Source: Advenella mimigardefordensis DPN7 (GTDB lineage: Bacteria; Pseudomonadota; Gammaproteobacteria; Burkholderiales; Burkholderiaceae_B). From it: DNA of 64,000 bases. The notes under the pieces were generated by a model, which saw only the letters and a program-made list of their open reading frames with translations, had not been told where the DNA came from and searched no databases. Within the stretch, counting starts at the first letter, position 1. Each line of letters starts with the position of its first letter. The stretch lies in NCBI RefSeq assembly GCF_000521505.1, contig NZ_CP003915.1, positions 4,154,001-4,218,000 of the forward strand, written 5' to 3'. A program made the position numbers and the translations under genes. Below, one piece after another: positions 44,680 through 53,182 of this stretch.

Positions 44680-45105
44680 TTATGCAGACCGGGTGCAGGT
44701 TTGGGAAACGGCGTTGTTAAATAACCAATCCTTGCAGATGGCAGACAGCGGCATGCGATCATTTTGTCTGACCCGCAACATATTGACCTGCCTTACTTCA
44801 ATCTCACAAACCGCTCCATTGCGGCCGGTCATGGCATCCCGAAAATACCGGTGATGCAGCGGGCCGCTTAGCCACAACGCATCTCCCTGGCGCATGGACC
44901 AGGCCACCTGTTCCGCCAGAATGCCATACAACACAGCATTATGCTGTTCCTTACACAGGGTTATTTCATTTGTGTATTGATCTCGTTGCTCACTGCAGGT
45001 TTCAACTGCGATGCGCAACACAGCCAGGCCATCCGGAAAATAGCGCAGGCATGGATCGGCGACCAGGTCACCCTGCACAGTCATTTCATTAAGATATTGT
45101 CGCAT
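44680..45105 (-). CDS. Single-stranded DNA-binding protein paralogue (OB fold)
   Basis: The 141-residue protein resembles the SSB OB-fold: MRQYLNEMTVQGDLVADPCLRYFPDGLAVLRIAVET (in parts), then VLYGILAEQVAWSMRQGDALWLSGPL. The usual acidic C-terminal tip (DDDIPF) is missing; instead it ends in TCTRSA. The aromatic DNA-stacking positions are only partly kept. ATG 45105 has GGAG upstream. It is not next to uvrA, the normal ssb neighbour, so it is a divergent second copy, perhaps of plasmid or mobile-element origin. Confidence 0.7.
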   Translation of the reverse strand: MRQYLNEMTVQGDLVADPCLRYFPDGLAVLRIAVETCSEQRDQYTNEITLCKEQHNAVLYGILAEQVAWSMRQGDALWLSGPLHHRYFRDAMTGRNGAVCEIEVRQVNMLRVRQNDRMPLSAICKDWLFNNAVSQTCTRSA

Positions 45106-45222
45106 CGCGCGCTCCATGTGTTCAAAGCACAAGGGCGACCCTGCGCCGCCCCCGCCTGTTTAACTACCGGTTCAGGGTTTGTCGGGCGCAGCCCGCCTGC
45201 CCGCAAGCCCCGCCTGCCTACC

Positions 45223-46218
45223 CTATTTCTTCAGGATAGCCTTGGTAATGGTATCCACGTTGTATTGCATCATCTTCAAGTAGGTTGAGGCTGGTTCATC
45301 CGGTCCGGACAGTGCATCCGAATATAATTTACCCCCCACGGCCACATTGGCTTCCGAGGCAATTTGCCTGATCAGTGCCGGGTTGCTGATATTTTCCACA
45401 AACACAGCAGATCCTTTGTCTTCCCGGATCTGACGGATAATCGCAGCGACATCTGCGGCCGTCGCTTCTGTTGCCGAAGACGTGCCCTCGGGCGCCAGCA
45501 ACGTCAGGCCGTAGGTCGCGCCCAGATAACCGAAGGCATCATGCGACGTAATCAGTGTGCGTTGATCTTTGGATAATGCAGAGAACGCCGCTTTGACCGA
45601 TTCATTCAGTGCTTGCAACTTTTGCGTATACGCACTGGCATTCGCCTTGTATGTCTCGCAGCCGGCGCTGTCTGCCTTGCATAAGGCATCCGCAATATTT
45701 TTTACATAGATAACGGCATTGGGCACAGACTGCCATGCATGGGGGTCAAACTCGCCATGATCATGTCCTTCGTGTCCATGGTCATCATGACCCTCTGCAT
45801 GATCGTGGTCGTGACCGTGTTCCCCATGCCCATGGTCGTGATCTTCGTGATCGTGCCCATGTTCTTCCTCAGCGTTTTTCAGGGGTTCAATCCCTCTGGT
45901 CACCTCTATCACCGGGGCCTTGGTCTCGCTGGACTTGGCCAGCCGTTGCATAAACGTATCGAACTGCAGACCGTTAACCAGCACCAGATCAGCGCGCTTG
46001 AACGCGATCACGTCGGCCGGCTTGGGCTCGTAAGCATGCGCATCGCCGTTGACGGGAACGATGGACTTGACCGTGACACGATCCCCACCCACCTCGCGGG
46101 CGAAATCCTCAATAATTGAAAAGCTGGCCACGACATTCAACGGCGCGGCGCTGGCGCCTCCCGTTAAAGCCATGCCAATAGCACTGGAAATAAAAAGCTG
46201 CTTGAACACACTGTGCAC
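45223..46218 (-). CDS. znuA: Zinc ABC transporter periplasmic binding protein
   Basis: The 331-residue cluster A-I binding protein has a signal peptide (about 1-25, ending ASAAP) and the metal ligands expected for zinc: His in GDAHAYEPKP, a His/Asp-rich loop at about 122-160 (HGHDHEDHDHGHGEHG and onward), His in ITSHDAFGYLG, and Glu/Asp near the end. The start is placed at GTG 46218, preceded by AGAGG; the frame continues upstream to 46329 through unconserved sequence. A Zur-like box lies upstream. The znuB and znuC genes are not next to it, so its permease must be encoded elsewhere. Confidence 0.9.
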   Translation of the reverse strand: MHSVFKQLFISSAIGMALTGGASAAPLNVVASFSIIEDFAREVGGDRVTVKSIVPVNGDAHAYEPKPADVIAFKRADLVLVNGLQFDTFMQRLAKSSETKAPVIEVTRGIEPLKNAEEEHGHDHEDHDHGHGEHGHDHDHAEGHDDHGHEGHDHGEFDPHAWQSVPNAVIYVKNIADALCKADSAGCETYKANASAYTQKLQALNESVKAAFSALSKDQRTLITSHDAFGYLGATYGLTLLAPEGTSSATEATAADVAAIIRQIREDKGSAVFVENISNPALIRQIASEANVAVGGKLYSDALSGPDEPASTYLKMMQYNVDTITKAILKK

Positions 46219-46297
46219 GTGAAAACCTCTGAATGAGAATGGGAGCCGCGCGGCTTCGCACGGTAGAAATGAATAGGAAATAGGGTATGCAATTACA

Positions 46298-46315
46298 GTG
46301 ATGTTATAACATAAC
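46298..46315. promoter_or_regulatory. Zur box upstream of znuA
   Basis: The site reads GTGATGTTATAACATAAC. It contains a perfect 12-bp palindrome ATGTTATAACAT, extended to 16 of 18 symmetric positions, and closely matches known proteobacterial Zur sites. It lies 80 bp upstream of the znuA start, so zinc sufficiency should repress the gene. Confidence 0.75.
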
Positions 46316-46474
46316 AAATATATCGTCAATAAATTCAGTATTTAACGTTGCCAAGACCAGCACTTCCGTGCTCTTTTCTGTACAAAAAGAATCGGGTATT
46401 CTTGAGCCTGTGAAGGTAAGGAGAAGCCTTCGCTAATAATTGATTCAATAAATAAGCAAAAGGAGTAAAGTACG

Positions 46475-47836
46475 ATGCAGTATTTAGACGTACTGAAAAC
46501 ATTTTTTGATACCGTCGGCGGTTGGGTGTGGGGGCCCGTCATGCTGGTGTTCCTGGTAGGTACCGGTATCTATCTATCCCTTCGACTGGCGTTTCTGCAA
46601 TTTACCATGCTGCCCTTTGCACTAAAGCAGGCGTTTACGCCACATGCAAAAAACCGCGATGGCAGCGATAATCAGGGCGATATTTCTCATTTTGGCGCAC
46701 TCATGACCGCACTGTCTGCCACCATCGGTACCGGTAATATTGCCGGCGTGGCAACAGCCGTCGTGCTGGGCGGTCCCGGCGCTGTGTTCTGGATGTGGAT
46801 CACCGCCATTTTCGGTATGGCCACCAAATTCGGCGAAGGCGTACTGGCGGTCAAATACAGGATCGTCAATGAGCGCGGTGAGATGTCCGGCGGCCCAATG
46901 TATTACATTGAACGCGGCCTGAACTGGAAATGGCTGGCCATTCTGTTCGCGCTGTTCGGCACCCTGGCCTCTTTCGGTATCGGCAGTTCAGTGCAATCGA
47001 ACTCGGTGGCCCATTCCATCCAGGCCAGCTTCGGCATTGATCCCATGACGACCGGCATCGTCCTAACGGTCTTTACCGCGATCGTGATTCTGGGCGGCAT
47101 CAAAAGCATTGCCATTGCCTCATCATTTATTGTGCCCTTCATGGCCATTTTCTATGTCGTTGGCGGTCTGGTCATTATTTTCATGCATCTGGATCTGCTG
47201 GGCCCTGCCTTTGCCACGATCTTTCGTGATGCTTTTAGTGGTGAAGCCGTTGCCGGGGGCGCCATTGGCACCGTCATCCGCTATGGTGTCGCGCGTGGCG
47301 TGTTTTCAAATGAAGCCGGGATGGGTAGCGCACCCATTGCCGCTGCCGCTGCAAAAACCGACCATCCGGTACGCCAGGCTCTCGTCTCCATGACAGGTAC
47401 GTTCCTGGACACCATCGTGGTGTGCAGCATTACCGGCCTGGTGCTGGTGATGGGCGGTATTTATACCAATGGCGAGACCGGTGCAGCACTCACTACTCAG
47501 ACGTTCAATCAGTTGTTGCCTGGCCCTGGCGGCTGGATCGTCACCGTCGGGCTGGTCTTCTTTGCCTACTCCACCATTCTGGGTTGGTGCTATTACGGTG
47601 AAAAATGCGCGTCCTATCTGCTGGGCGAGTGGTTTGTACTGCCGTATCGTATTATCTACGTGGCCAGTGTGATGATTGGCACCATTGCCAGCCTGGATCT
47701 GGTGTGGGCCGCTGCCGATACCTTCAATGGTCTGATGGCAGTGCCCAACCTGATCGCCCTGGTTCTGCTCTCGGGCGTGATCGTTAAGGAAACCCGCGAC
47801 TTTGTGGCGAAACGCAAAAGTGGCGAACTGCCCTAA
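46475..47836 (+). CDS. Sodium:alanine/glycine symporter (AgcS family)
   Basis: The 453-residue protein has about ten transmembrane helices and the AGCS signatures: FGALMTALSATIGTGNIAGVATAV (two pieces, near 80-100), SGGPMYYIERGL (near 140) and GVFSNEAGMGSAPIAAAAA (near 275). It imports alanine or glycine with sodium. AAAGGAG precedes the ATG. It is divergent from znuA and appears to be a single-gene unit followed by a GC-rich hairpin. Confidence 0.94.
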   Translation: MQYLDVLKTFFDTVGGWVWGPVMLVFLVGTGIYLSLRLAFLQFTMLPFALKQAFTPHAKNRDGSDNQGDISHFGALMTALSATIGTGNIAGVATAVVLGGPGAVFWMWITAIFGMATKFGEGVLAVKYRIVNERGEMSGGPMYYIERGLNWKWLAILFALFGTLASFGIGSSVQSNSVAHSIQASFGIDPMTTGIVLTVFTAIVILGGIKSIAIASSFIVPFMAIFYVVGGLVIIFMHLDLLGPAFATIFRDAFSGEAVAGGAIGTVIRYGVARGVFSNEAGMGSAPIAAAAAKTDHPVRQALVSMTGTFLDTIVVCSITGLVLVMGGIYTNGETGAALTTQTFNQLLPGPGGWIVTVGLVFFAYSTILGWCYYGEKCASYLLGEWFVLPYRIIYVASVMIGTIASLDLVWAAADTFNGLMAVPNLIALVLLSGVIVKETRDFVAKRKSGELP

Positions 47837-47885
47837 TACGATATAGACCGGTGGTGCTGTCGTTAAACATGACGGCTGCGCTGCC

Positions 47886-47911
47886 TGCCACACCGTTCTC
47901 CCGGTGTGGCA
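47886..47911. terminator. Hairpin between convergent AgcS and HugZ-like genes
   Basis: TGCCACACCG (47886-47895) pairs perfectly with CGGTGTGGCA (47902-47911) around a 6-nt loop, 50 bp past the symporter stop and 23 bp past the HugZ-like stop. The stem is strong, but no U tract follows in either direction. Confidence 0.6.
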
Positions 47912-47933
47912 CACACCCTCGGGTTACCGCCCT

Positions 47934-48452
47934 TCAGCGATAGTCGCCGATATTCTTCTCGTTCAATTGCACCGCGCCACCAGTCAGATCGGCCGGATCA
48001 AATACAAAGGCTTTCCCAAAACCCTGCACCAGCGTACCACGCGTCGGTGTCAGCCGAAATAGTGTGAAATCGTCCAGTGTCGCAAGCAGGCTAACCGTTT
48101 TCCCTGCACGCTCGGTCAGCAGGGCGATTGCCTTGCCATATTCATCTGAATCCTTATCCACTGCACTCGCCATTGCCCGGTAATTCAAACGCAATCGCGC
48201 ATAAATATTGCGCGCGCGGCTTTCGTCTTCAATCAATAGAATATCCAGTTCAGGTTGCGCTTTCAGGTTAACGCCATGAATGGCAAGGCCCGACACCAGA
48301 ATGTAGAAGTTGCCGTCCATATGCACAAACGGGGCATAACTGGCAGCGGGTGTATGCGATGCGCTGGTGGTTGCCATGATCAGGCTCAGGCACTCGTGCT
48401 GCAAACGATCGATCTCGCCAGTGAGCGCTGCCATATCCGTGTTGCTATTCAT
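47934..48452 (-). CDS. HugZ-like haem utilisation protein (split-barrel, pyridoxamine phosphate oxidase fold)
   Basis: The 172-residue protein resembles HugZ/HutZ proteins, which bind haem and can degrade it using a split-barrel flavin-like fold: SYAPFVHMDGNFYILVSGLA, then LLIEDESRARNIYARLRLNY and FGKAFVFDPADL. The second motif is a family hallmark. The start is uncertain between ATG 48452 (GGA upstream) and 48464. No haem transporter genes adjoin. A general pyridoxamine phosphate oxidase-like role is the alternative. Confidence 0.8.
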   Translation of the reverse strand: MNSNTDMAALTGEIDRLQHECLSLIMATTSASHTPAASYAPFVHMDGNFYILVSGLAIHGVNLKAQPELDILLIEDESRARNIYARLRLNYRAMASAVDKDSDEYGKAIALLTERAGKTVSLLATLDDFTLFRLTPTRGTLVQGFGKAFVFDPADLTGGAVQLNEKNIGDYR

Positions 48453-48600
48453 TGGTGATTCCATGCTGTTCTATTGATGATACCGGGCACTTCAGAGATC
48501 TGTCGGGTTTAGCGGGTATGATCATACAAGCACGGCAGCAATATCCTGGCAGTGATGATCTCCATGCCACTGCCATACCACTACTTCCCGGAGAGCAACG

Positions 48601-49380
48601 ATGGCCGACTCAGCCAAACCCATTCACCATGCAGCAGACCAGGGGTATAGCCTGGCGGCAGACACCTATGCTCAGGGACGCCCGGATTACCCGCCGCAAA
48701 TAACGGCCTGGCTGACCGGGACACTAGGTATTGATGCACATACCACTGTGGTGGACCTTGGCGCCGGTACCGGGAAGTTTACCAGATACCTGCAGCAGAC
48801 CGGCGCCCGGGTGATCGCGATCGAGCCGGTGGCGTCCATGCGCGACCAATTGTCCGCCTATGCACCAGGCGCAACGATTCTGGAAGGCTCTGCAGAAGCG
48901 CTCCCACTGGCAGATGAATCGGTGGATGTACTGGTGTGCGCCCAGGCATTTCACTGGTTTGCCACCAGCCAGGCGCTGGATGAAATCCACCGCGTGCTGC
49001 GGCCGGGCGGACGGCTTGGTCTGGTGTGGAACAAACGGGATACACAACAGATGTGGGTGAAGCAATTGGACAATATTGTGAACGCCTACGAAGGCGATGC
49101 GCCGCGCTTTCATTCCGGCAAGTGGCGCGACGTTTTCCCCCATGCGGGGTTCGGACCGCTGCAGGCTTCGCGTTTTGCCCACGGCCATACCGGCACACTG
49201 GACACAGTGGTGATCAATAGAAGCCTGTCCACCAGTTTCATCGCCGCATTGCCGCCGGCGCAGAAGGAACAGGTCAGGAACGATATTCTCGCGCTGATTG
49301 AAAAGACACCTGCATTGAAAAATCAACAGCAGGTGACCTTTCCCTATGAAACCCTGGCCTATTGCGCAGTTAAACGGTAA
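48601..49380 (+). CDS. Class I SAM-dependent methyltransferase
   Basis: The 259-residue protein has Rossmann methyltransferase motifs: VVDLGAGTGKFTRYL (motif I, about 40-54), VIAIEPVASM (acidic SAM ribose-binding loop) and GSAEALPLADESVDVLVCAQAFHWF, then HRVLRPGGRLGLVWNKRD. This is the UbiE/Methyltransf_11 type. Substrate unknown. CCGGAGAGCAACG precedes the ATG. Confidence 0.92.
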   Translation: MADSAKPIHHAADQGYSLAADTYAQGRPDYPPQITAWLTGTLGIDAHTTVVDLGAGTGKFTRYLQQTGARVIAIEPVASMRDQLSAYAPGATILEGSAEALPLADESVDVLVCAQAFHWFATSQALDEIHRVLRPGGRLGLVWNKRDTQQMWVKQLDNIVNAYEGDAPRFHSGKWRDVFPHAGFGPLQASRFAHGHTGTLDTVVINRSLSTSFIAALPPAQKEQVRNDILALIEKTPALKNQQQVTFPYETLAYCAVKR

Positions 49381-49931
49381 GACCAGGGCACTGCTTTATG
49401 GCTGTTTTATGAACCGCCATCGTCTATCAGGCGATGGCGATCCTTGTCTCGCTCTCAATCCCAGTATGTTTCCCTTTGGCCGCCCTTCATTGTTTCCAGC
49501 AGTGCGACGGCATGGCAGATCCTGTCCAGAACAGAGTCGAGCATATCGCTGTAGAAATGATTGCGGTGCATATTGATACCCCTTAAAAAAAGAAAAATAC
49601 ATAGATTCGAGCGGTCGCGGCAGGGAGAAAAAGCGCTGACTGCCAAACCTCTCACAGGATATACAGCAAATAGCGTGCCAGTTCGCACAAGAAGGAACTC
49701 GGGTAAATCATTGAATAATCAGGACAAAAATGCCCTTTATTAGTACAAACCCTAGGAAAATGCACAAAACACGGGCACCGTGCGCTTCGCTGTGACATGG
49801 CCAGGTGGGCGGCGTTGTCCGGGCAAACCCATCGCTTTGCCACGCTCCGAATACCTGCCGTCGCCACGTTGTGCTGGCCTACATCGCCGGTTATGATGAT
49901 CAAAATTGACAGCGTCCTACAGGATAACGAC
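49381..49931. other. Mostly non-coding stretch between methyltransferase and META genes
   Basis: These 551 bp hold one doubtful 38-codon ORF on the minus strand (49455-49571) and an 8-bp hairpin, CGCCATCG (49415-49422) with CGATGGCG (49432-49439), that could end the methyltransferase transcript. The rest shows nothing recognisable. Confidence 0.45.
49455..49571 (-). CDS. Possible small protein (38 residues)
   Basis: A short frame starting MHRNHFYSDMLDSVLDRICH has a clear AAGGGG ribosome site 6-7 bases upstream and a hairpin shortly after its stop. The product is a mixed amphipathic helix with no relative I recognise. It may be a real micro-protein or chance. Confidence 0.25.
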   Translation of the reverse strand: MHRNHFYSDMLDSVLDRICHAVALLETMKGGQRETYWD

Positions 49932-50468
49932 ATGAATCAGGTTTTTTTTCGTCCGCTACTGCTGCCTATAGCGCTGGCGATAACGTGCATTGGCAGCGCA
50001 AGCGCAGGCGCCACCTCGCTTCAGGGTACTGCAATGTACCGCGAGCGTATCGCCACACCACCCAACGCCACATTCGACGCCCGGCTACAGGTAATGCAGG
50101 CAAATAGCACACCAGACAGCCCCCTGCGCAATACCTACTGGAAGCTGGTCTCCCTTCATGGCAAGCCGGTAGTGGCACATGCCCAGCAGCGCGAAGCGCA
50201 TATTGTGTTCGCCTCCGACGACAACCGGCTTTCGGGCAGCAGCGGCTGCAATCGCATGATGGGTGTGTTCGAAAACAAAAACGACCAGTTGAAAATCAAC
50301 AACGTGGCTGGTACCAGGATGGCCTGTCGCGAGGGTATGGAAGTGGAAACACAGTTTTTGAAAGCCCTGCTTACCGTCACGCGGTTCACTATCCGCGGTG
50401 AGCATATGGATATGCTGGACGCCACCGGGGATATTGTGGCGGGATTCAACGCTGTCGCCCTACAATAA
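49932..50468 (+). CDS. META-domain protein with a shortened YbaY-like N-terminus, exported
   Basis: The 178-residue protein has a signal peptide (about 1-25), a short segment typical of YbaY/YscW-like lipoproteins (TAMYRERIATPPNATFDARL), then a META domain (about 66-175; NTYWKLVSLHGKPV, LSGSSGCNRMMGVFE and GTRMACREGMEVETQFLKAL). META domains occur in HslJ, a heat-shock outer-membrane protein. The YbaY part seems to end after about 30 residues where related proteins continue, so an internal deletion may have joined the two parts. ATG 49932 follows ACAGGATAACGAC. Confidence 0.85.
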   Translation: MNQVFFRPLLLPIALAITCIGSASAGATSLQGTAMYRERIATPPNATFDARLQVMQANSTPDSPLRNTYWKLVSLHGKPVVAHAQQREAHIVFASDDNRLSGSSGCNRMMGVFENKNDQLKINNVAGTRMACREGMEVETQFLKALLTVTRFTIRGEHMDMLDATGDIVAGFNAVALQ

Positions 50469-50561
50469 TCGGTCTGTATGCTGAGTCCGCTTCGGGCGCA
50501 GCATATGATCACGGCTTGTACCCTTTCTTTTTTATCTACCTTCACCGCAGCAGAGTTTTTC

Positions 50562-51065
50562 ATGTACAGCATTCTGGCGCTTTTTCTACACGGCATTATT
50601 ATCGGATTTGCCGCAACCCTCATTCTGGATATCTGGGCGCTGGTCGCCAAACGCGCCTATGACGCCGCACCCGCCAATTGGGGCCTGGCTGGCAGATGGT
50701 TCGCCCATATGAGAACCGGTGTCTACCGCCATAACAATATTGCAGACGCGATACCAGTACGCGGCGAACGGATGATCGGCTGGATCATGCATTACCTGGT
50801 CGGGATCGTATACGGCATCATGGTTGAGGCCATCTGGTTCTTCCAGAACGCCACCTATCCGACCCTGGCCGCGCCATTTTTGATCGGTCTGCTGCTGGCA
50901 ACCTGCGCCGCGTGGTTCGTTATGCAGCCCGGCATGGGCCTGGGTTTCGCGGCGCGCAAGACACCTGACCCGCTACGCATGCGTCTGCGCACGATCGTTA
51001 ACCACATTGTGTTCAGCTTTGCCCTCTACGTGAGCGCTATCGCACTTTATGATTATCTTGCCTGA
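50562..51065 (+). CDS. DUF2938 membrane protein
   Basis: The 167-residue protein has four membrane segments and the DUF2938 pattern: GIIIGFAATLILDIWAL, GLAGRWFAHMRTGVYRH and MQPGMGLGFAARKTP. Its function is unknown. It starts at ATG 50562, with only a weak ribosome site. Its 3' end overlaps the convergent MFS gene by 13 bp. Confidence 0.85.
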   Translation: MYSILALFLHGIIIGFAATLILDIWALVAKRAYDAAPANWGLAGRWFAHMRTGVYRHNNIADAIPVRGERMIGWIMHYLVGIVYGIMVEAIWFFQNATYPTLAAPFLIGLLLATCAAWFVMQPGMGLGFAARKTPDPLRMRLRTIVNHIVFSFALYVSAIALYDYLA

Positions 51066-52369
51066 ATACGTGCCTCGCGTTGCCGCTGTTCCCGCAGATG
51101 AACCTCATGTCCGTCCAAACTGAAGTGCACCCGGTACTGCACCAGTTTGACGGCCAGCGCGCGATACCTGAACATATAGCGCAGGCCAACCAGCATCGCC
51201 AGTATGCCTGCCGCTGCCCCAACGCCCATTGACCAGCGCGGGCCAAACGCATCGGCAACCCAGCCGACTATCGGTGCGCCGATCAGCGTGCCGCCCAGCG
51301 CAATCGCCATATAAATCGCCATCACGCGCCCACGCATGGCCGCGTCGGTGGACATTTGCACCGTACTGTTCACGGTCGTATTGAACGTCTGCGCCGCGAT
51401 CCCCAACACCACAAGCACCACGCCAAAAAACCAATAATTAGGCGAGACGGCAGCCAGCACACAGCCGAAACCAAAAATACCCGCGCCGCTCAACACATAT
51501 GCAATACGCGAACGGGCACGACGCGCTGCCAGCAACGCACCGCTAACCGAGCCAATGGCCATGGTTGACGACAGCAAACCGTATTCGTTAGCGCCCACAT
51601 GAAACGTAGTCACCGACATGGTCGAAATATAAATGGGAAAATTAAGTCCGAATGTCCCTATCAGAAACAGCATCATGAACAGCGCTTTCAAATCCGGCCG
51701 GCTCCACACATAACGAAACCCCTGGACCAGGCTGCCGGCCGTACGCGGTGCCCGTTTGGTTCGGTTAAGATCCTGCACTCTCAGATGCAATAGTGAGGCA
51801 ATCACCGCCAGATATGTGATGGCGTTGATCAGAAACACCCAGCCGATACCCACGCCGGCTATGAGCACGCCGGCAACGGCGGGGCCAATCATGCGGGCTG
51901 CGTTGAACGAGGCCGAATTCAGGGCAACTGCATTGGATAGATCGGTATCGCCAACCAGTTCAGACACAAAGGTTTGCCGGGCCGGTGCATCAAAAGCCGT
52001 GACACAGCCCAGCAACAGCGCAAAGACATACACATGCCATAACTGCACCAGGCCGGTAAGCGTTAACACCCCCAGACCCAGCGCCAGCAATCCCATGGCG
52101 GTCTGAGTGGCAATCAACAATTTGCGTCTATCCATGTAATCGGCAGCCATGCCGGTCACAGGCAGAAGAAAGATCTGGGGGCCAAACTGCAGCGCCATCA
52201 CGATACCCACCGCAGTGGCGTTATTTTGCGTCAAATGGGTGAGGACCAGCCAATCCTGTGCAGTACGCTGCATCCATGTACCAATATTGGACACGATAGC
52301 GCCGCCTGCCCAGATTCGATAATTCCGAATGGCAAGAGATCTGAACGTGCCGCTTTTAATCGTAGCCAC
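51053..52369 (-). CDS. Major facilitator superfamily transporter (exporter-like)
   Basis: The 438-residue protein has twelve transmembrane helices of the MFS_3/enterobactin-exporter-like type: RNYRIWAGGAIVSNIGTWMQR at the start, GMAADYMDRRKLL in the loop between helices 2 and 3, and DAPARQTFVSELVG. The start is GTG 52369, with GGAGG five bases upstream; the frame runs on to a TTG at 52438 without support. The upstream MarR gene lies 137 bp away on the same strand, so this is probably a MarR-controlled efflux system. Confidence 0.88.
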   Translation of the reverse strand: MATIKSGTFRSLAIRNYRIWAGGAIVSNIGTWMQRTAQDWLVLTHLTQNNATAVGIVMALQFGPQIFLLPVTGMAADYMDRRKLLIATQTAMGLLALGLGVLTLTGLVQLWHVYVFALLLGCVTAFDAPARQTFVSELVGDTDLSNAVALNSASFNAARMIGPAVAGVLIAGVGIGWVFLINAITYLAVIASLLHLRVQDLNRTKRAPRTAGSLVQGFRYVWSRPDLKALFMMLFLIGTFGLNFPIYISTMSVTTFHVGANEYGLLSSTMAIGSVSGALLAARRARSRIAYVLSGAGIFGFGCVLAAVSPNYWFFGVVLVVLGIAAQTFNTTVNSTVQMSTDAAMRGRVMAIYMAIALGGTLIGAPIVGWVADAFGPRWSMGVGAAAGILAMLVGLRYMFRYRALAVKLVQYRVHFSLDGHEVHLREQRQREARIQAR

Positions 52370-52506
52370 AACTGCCTCCGACGATGCCGAAAAAGATTGT
52401 GAAAAACGCCGAAATACGGGGGTCGTCGTCCCGCTCAAGTGGGCACGACAGGCGACACGAGGTCGTCGGCGGTGATGCTGCGCGTAAAATGCCGCCGCAG
52501 TTGCGG

Positions 52507-52968
52507 TCAGTGGTTAACGAGTCGCTTGAGCAGCTCTATGGCTTTGGCCAGCGATTCCTGTTCTTTTGTGTTGTAGCAGGCGTGAATCTCACGCAGCAAC
52601 CAGTCTTCCCTGGCGGCGCGACTGGCCTGAATCATGGTAAGAAAACCGGGGGTTAATGACAGAATGGTTTGACGACCATCGGCCGGATCGGGCGCACCCT
52701 TGATATGGCCTGCCGCTTCCAGACCGGCTACCGTCGCCCCCATCGATTGAGACCTCACCCCTTCGGCGCGCGCCAGGGCGGTCACCGTGGTGGGCCCGTC
52801 GCGCTCCAGCCGCAACAATACCGAGCGCTGCGAAGGGGTAAACTCCCCCGCGCTGGCCTGGGCACGCAGCTTACGTGTAAACGAGGAAATCAGAATGCGC
52901 AGCTCTGCAGCCAGTTCTGATACCCGCGCCTGTTCGGGACTCAACGGTTTCTTATCCATATGTGCCAT
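52507..52968 (-). CDS. MarR-family transcriptional regulator
   Basis: The 153-residue winged-helix protein has the MarR pattern: FTPSQRSVLLRLERDGPTTV, then LARAEGVRSQSMGATVAGLE (recognition helix) and DPADGRQTILSLT (wing). It would repress the downstream MFS exporter until a phenolic or oxidant ligand binds. An alternative start is ATG 52959. Confidence 0.9.
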   Translation of the reverse strand: MAHMDKKPLSPEQARVSELAAELRILISSFTRKLRAQASAGEFTPSQRSVLLRLERDGPTTVTALARAEGVRSQSMGATVAGLEAAGHIKGAPDPADGRQTILSLTPGFLTMIQASRAAREDWLLREIHACYNTKEQESLAKAIELLKRLVNH

Positions 52969-53105
52969 ACTAGCAGATAAAAAGGAAAACTACACAGGTA
53001 ACCTTCTTTTCTGTCGGGCATTTGTCTTTCTGTGCATTTCCGACACTGAATGACGGTCACAAGCCAGCTGCCCTCATCGTGGGCGAAGGTCGTCACGAAT
53101 GCTCC

Positions 53106-53130
53106 CGTGATGCACCGGGCGTGCATCACG
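53106..53130. terminator. Hairpin downstream of pckG
   Basis: CGTGATGCAC (53106-53115) pairs perfectly with GTGCATCACG (53121-53130) around a 5-nt loop, about 53 bp beyond the pckG stop codon. No U tract follows. Confidence 0.5.
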
Positions 53131-53182
53131 ATAGGAATGACAGGGTCGCCATCAGGTCGCCGCCCTGCCGCTACATAGACAG

